A stretch of DNA of 9,468 bases from Candidatus Babeliales bacterium (GTDB lineage: Bacteria > Babelota > Babeliae > Babelales > JABDEC01), in the NCBI GenBank assembly GCA_031292305.1, contig JARLHJ010000040.1:1-9468 (forward strand), written 5' to 3'. Positions 6,875 to 9,468 of this stretch are shown here, one piece after another. The number at the start of each line of letters is the position of its first letter. Positions within the stretch are counted from its first letter, which is position 1. Under the pieces are notes generated by a model. That model saw only the letters and a program-made list of their open reading frames with translations, was not told where the DNA came from and did not search any database. The translations under genes and the position numbers were made by a program.

Positions 6875-6944
6875 TTCTAGAAGAGAAAAGGCAATGGTTT
6901 ATTTATAATAGAAACAAATCAAGCGAGCGGGTGTGTAGAATTGA
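6871..6944. repeat. Nine-base inverted repeat spanning the divergent control region
   Basis: The left arm is TCAATTCTA at 6871-6879 and the right arm is TAGAATTGA at 6936-6944, a perfect 9-base inverted match with 56 bases between. Flanking bases GGT next to each arm are also conserved if two extra bases are allowed in the left arm. The separation is too large for a simple hairpin terminator. It fits either two similar promoters facing apart or paired sites for one regulator. The rest of the intergenic stretch shows nothing else convincing. Confidence 0.5.
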
Positions 6945-6969
6945 CCTTTTGTTGTATTAAAGGTACTTT
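6941..6969 (+). promoter_or_regulatory. Candidate promoter for the VOC-groES-groEL operon
   Basis: TTGACC at 6941-6946 matches the sigma-70 -35 consensus at five of six bases. A 17-base spacer leads to TACTTT (6964-6969), a poor -10 (three of six), followed by a very AT-rich run. The leader to the ATG at 7005 would be about 30 bases. No CIRCE inverted repeat is present here. Confidence 0.4.
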
Positions 6970-7004
6970 TATATATAAAATATTTAACTACAAAGGATTT
7001 TCTT

Positions 7005-7472
7005 ATGACAAATTCTCCATTTAAAATCGGAATGCTTATATTAATGCAAAATGACTTAGAAAAGGCTGTTGAATTTTATAAAAAACTGGGCTTTGTTTTG
7101 AAATTTCATATCAAAGAAAAATGGGCAGAATTTGTAATTGATCAAGTGAAACTTGGTCTATGTCCAACTGAGCACCCTGCATTTGAAAGACATACTGGCA
7201 TAGTTTTAGAAGTTGAAGATTTAGCAGCAGTAGAAGAAAATTTAAAAAAACACGAGATTGCTTTTTTAGCAGAACCACTAGAAGCTGTACATGGAATAAT
7301 GGCTAGTATTAAAGATCCATCAGGTAATGTAATTGATATTTATCAAGCTACACCTGAAAAAGTACAAGAATTAGCAAAAAAAGTAGCTCAAGAAACTGCT
7401 AAGGGCCGAAGCTGTTCTGATAAAGAAGTTTCTGGCGATGATGATTGCTCTAAGTCTGATGCTTGTTGTTAA
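7005..7472 (+). CDS. VOC-fold (glyoxalase/bleomycin-resistance-like) protein with Cys-rich tail (155 aa)
   Basis: The start ATG follows AAAGGA (6992-6997) with a seven-base spacer. The protein shows the two-half vicinal oxygen chelate pattern: DLEKAVEFYKKLGF (17-30) in the first half, then GIVLEVEDL (65-73) and the family's end motif KDPSGNVIDIYQ (103-114). Aligned by eye to E. coli glyoxalase I, the positions of metal ligands H5, H74 and E122 fall on M10, G65 and D111, so a canonical metal-dependent glyoxalase I is unlikely. Remaining options are a binding or resistance protein or a VOC enzyme with other ligands. After the fold, residues 118-155 form a charged tail with cysteines at 137, 148, 154 and 155, ending in ACC, which could bind metal or be redox active. 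It lies 28 bases before groES and is probably cotranscribed with it. Substrate unknown. Confidence 0.9.
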   Translation: MTNSPFKIGMLILMQNDLEKAVEFYKKLGFVLKFHIKEKWAEFVIDQVKLGLCPTEHPAFERHTGIVLEVEDLAAVEENLKKHEIAFLAEPLEAVHGIMASIKDPSGNVIDIYQATPEKVQELAKKVAQETAKGRSCSDKEVSGDDDCSKSDACC

Positions 7473-7500
7473 AAATTTTAAACTAAAATAGGAAAGCAGA

Positions 7501-9445
<1,945 letters not shown>

Positions 9446-9468
9446 TTTTTTATAAATTATAAATAAAA

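Noticed and set aside
6870-6885. TTCTAGAA palindrome at 6875-6882 as an operator
   Set aside because: An eight-base AT-rich palindrome is expected by chance in such sequence, and it overlaps the better-supported 9-base inverted repeat.
9446-9468. Terminator after groEL
   Set aside because: Only a weak A/T-only self-complementary stretch (TTTAT/ATAAA) is present, with no GC stem; the window ends before a real terminator could be judged.

Overview
The window is AT-rich, tightly packed, and carries eight protein-coding genes in two divergent blocks on either side of a control region at about 6842-7004. It holds no tRNA, rRNA, CRISPR array or insertion sequence that I can see. The groES and groEL genes are clearly bacterial. 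Strong AT bias, lysine/asparagine/isoleucine-rich proteins, and a run of exported proteins with ankyrin-like and TPR-like repeats suggest an intracellular or host-associated bacterium of the amoeba-symbiont type. Candidatus Dependentiae (TM6, e.g. Babela-like) is my best guess. That placement is an inference from style, not from a marker tree.

Left block (6817 down to 1, minus strand): five genes lie head to tail with gaps or overlaps of only -4, 4, 10 and 1 bases, so they are almost certainly one operon. In transcription order they encode 436, 460, 657, 398 and at least 313 residues; the last runs off the left edge. Each begins with a hydrophobic signal-peptide-like segment. The first three end in the same module of about 135 residues containing two divergent ankyrin repeats (about 73% identical between the second and third genes). 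Their N-terminal domains are unrelated to each other. The last two share a different C-terminal module (32 of 54 aligned residues identical). The operon therefore reads as a cassette of exported proteins with variable heads on two kinds of conserved tail. One head (460-residue protein) has two well-placed H-x-[ST]-hydrophobic motifs and looks like a 2H phosphoesterase domain. Another (398-residue protein) has a U-box-like pattern followed by two TPR-like helical pairs. The other three heads match no family I can name.

Right block (7005 to 9445, plus strand): a small vicinal-oxygen-chelate (glyoxalase/bleomycin-resistance fold) protein with a cysteine-rich tail is followed after 28 bases by groES and then groEL. 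It forms a likely housekeeping and stress operon. No CIRCE element is visible upstream.

Control region: the two blocks diverge from 187 bases (6818-7004). A 9-base inverted repeat, TCAATTCTA at 6871-6879 and TAGAATTGA at 6936-6944, places the same bases across the best -35 candidate in each direction. It could be a pair of similar promoters or a shared operator.
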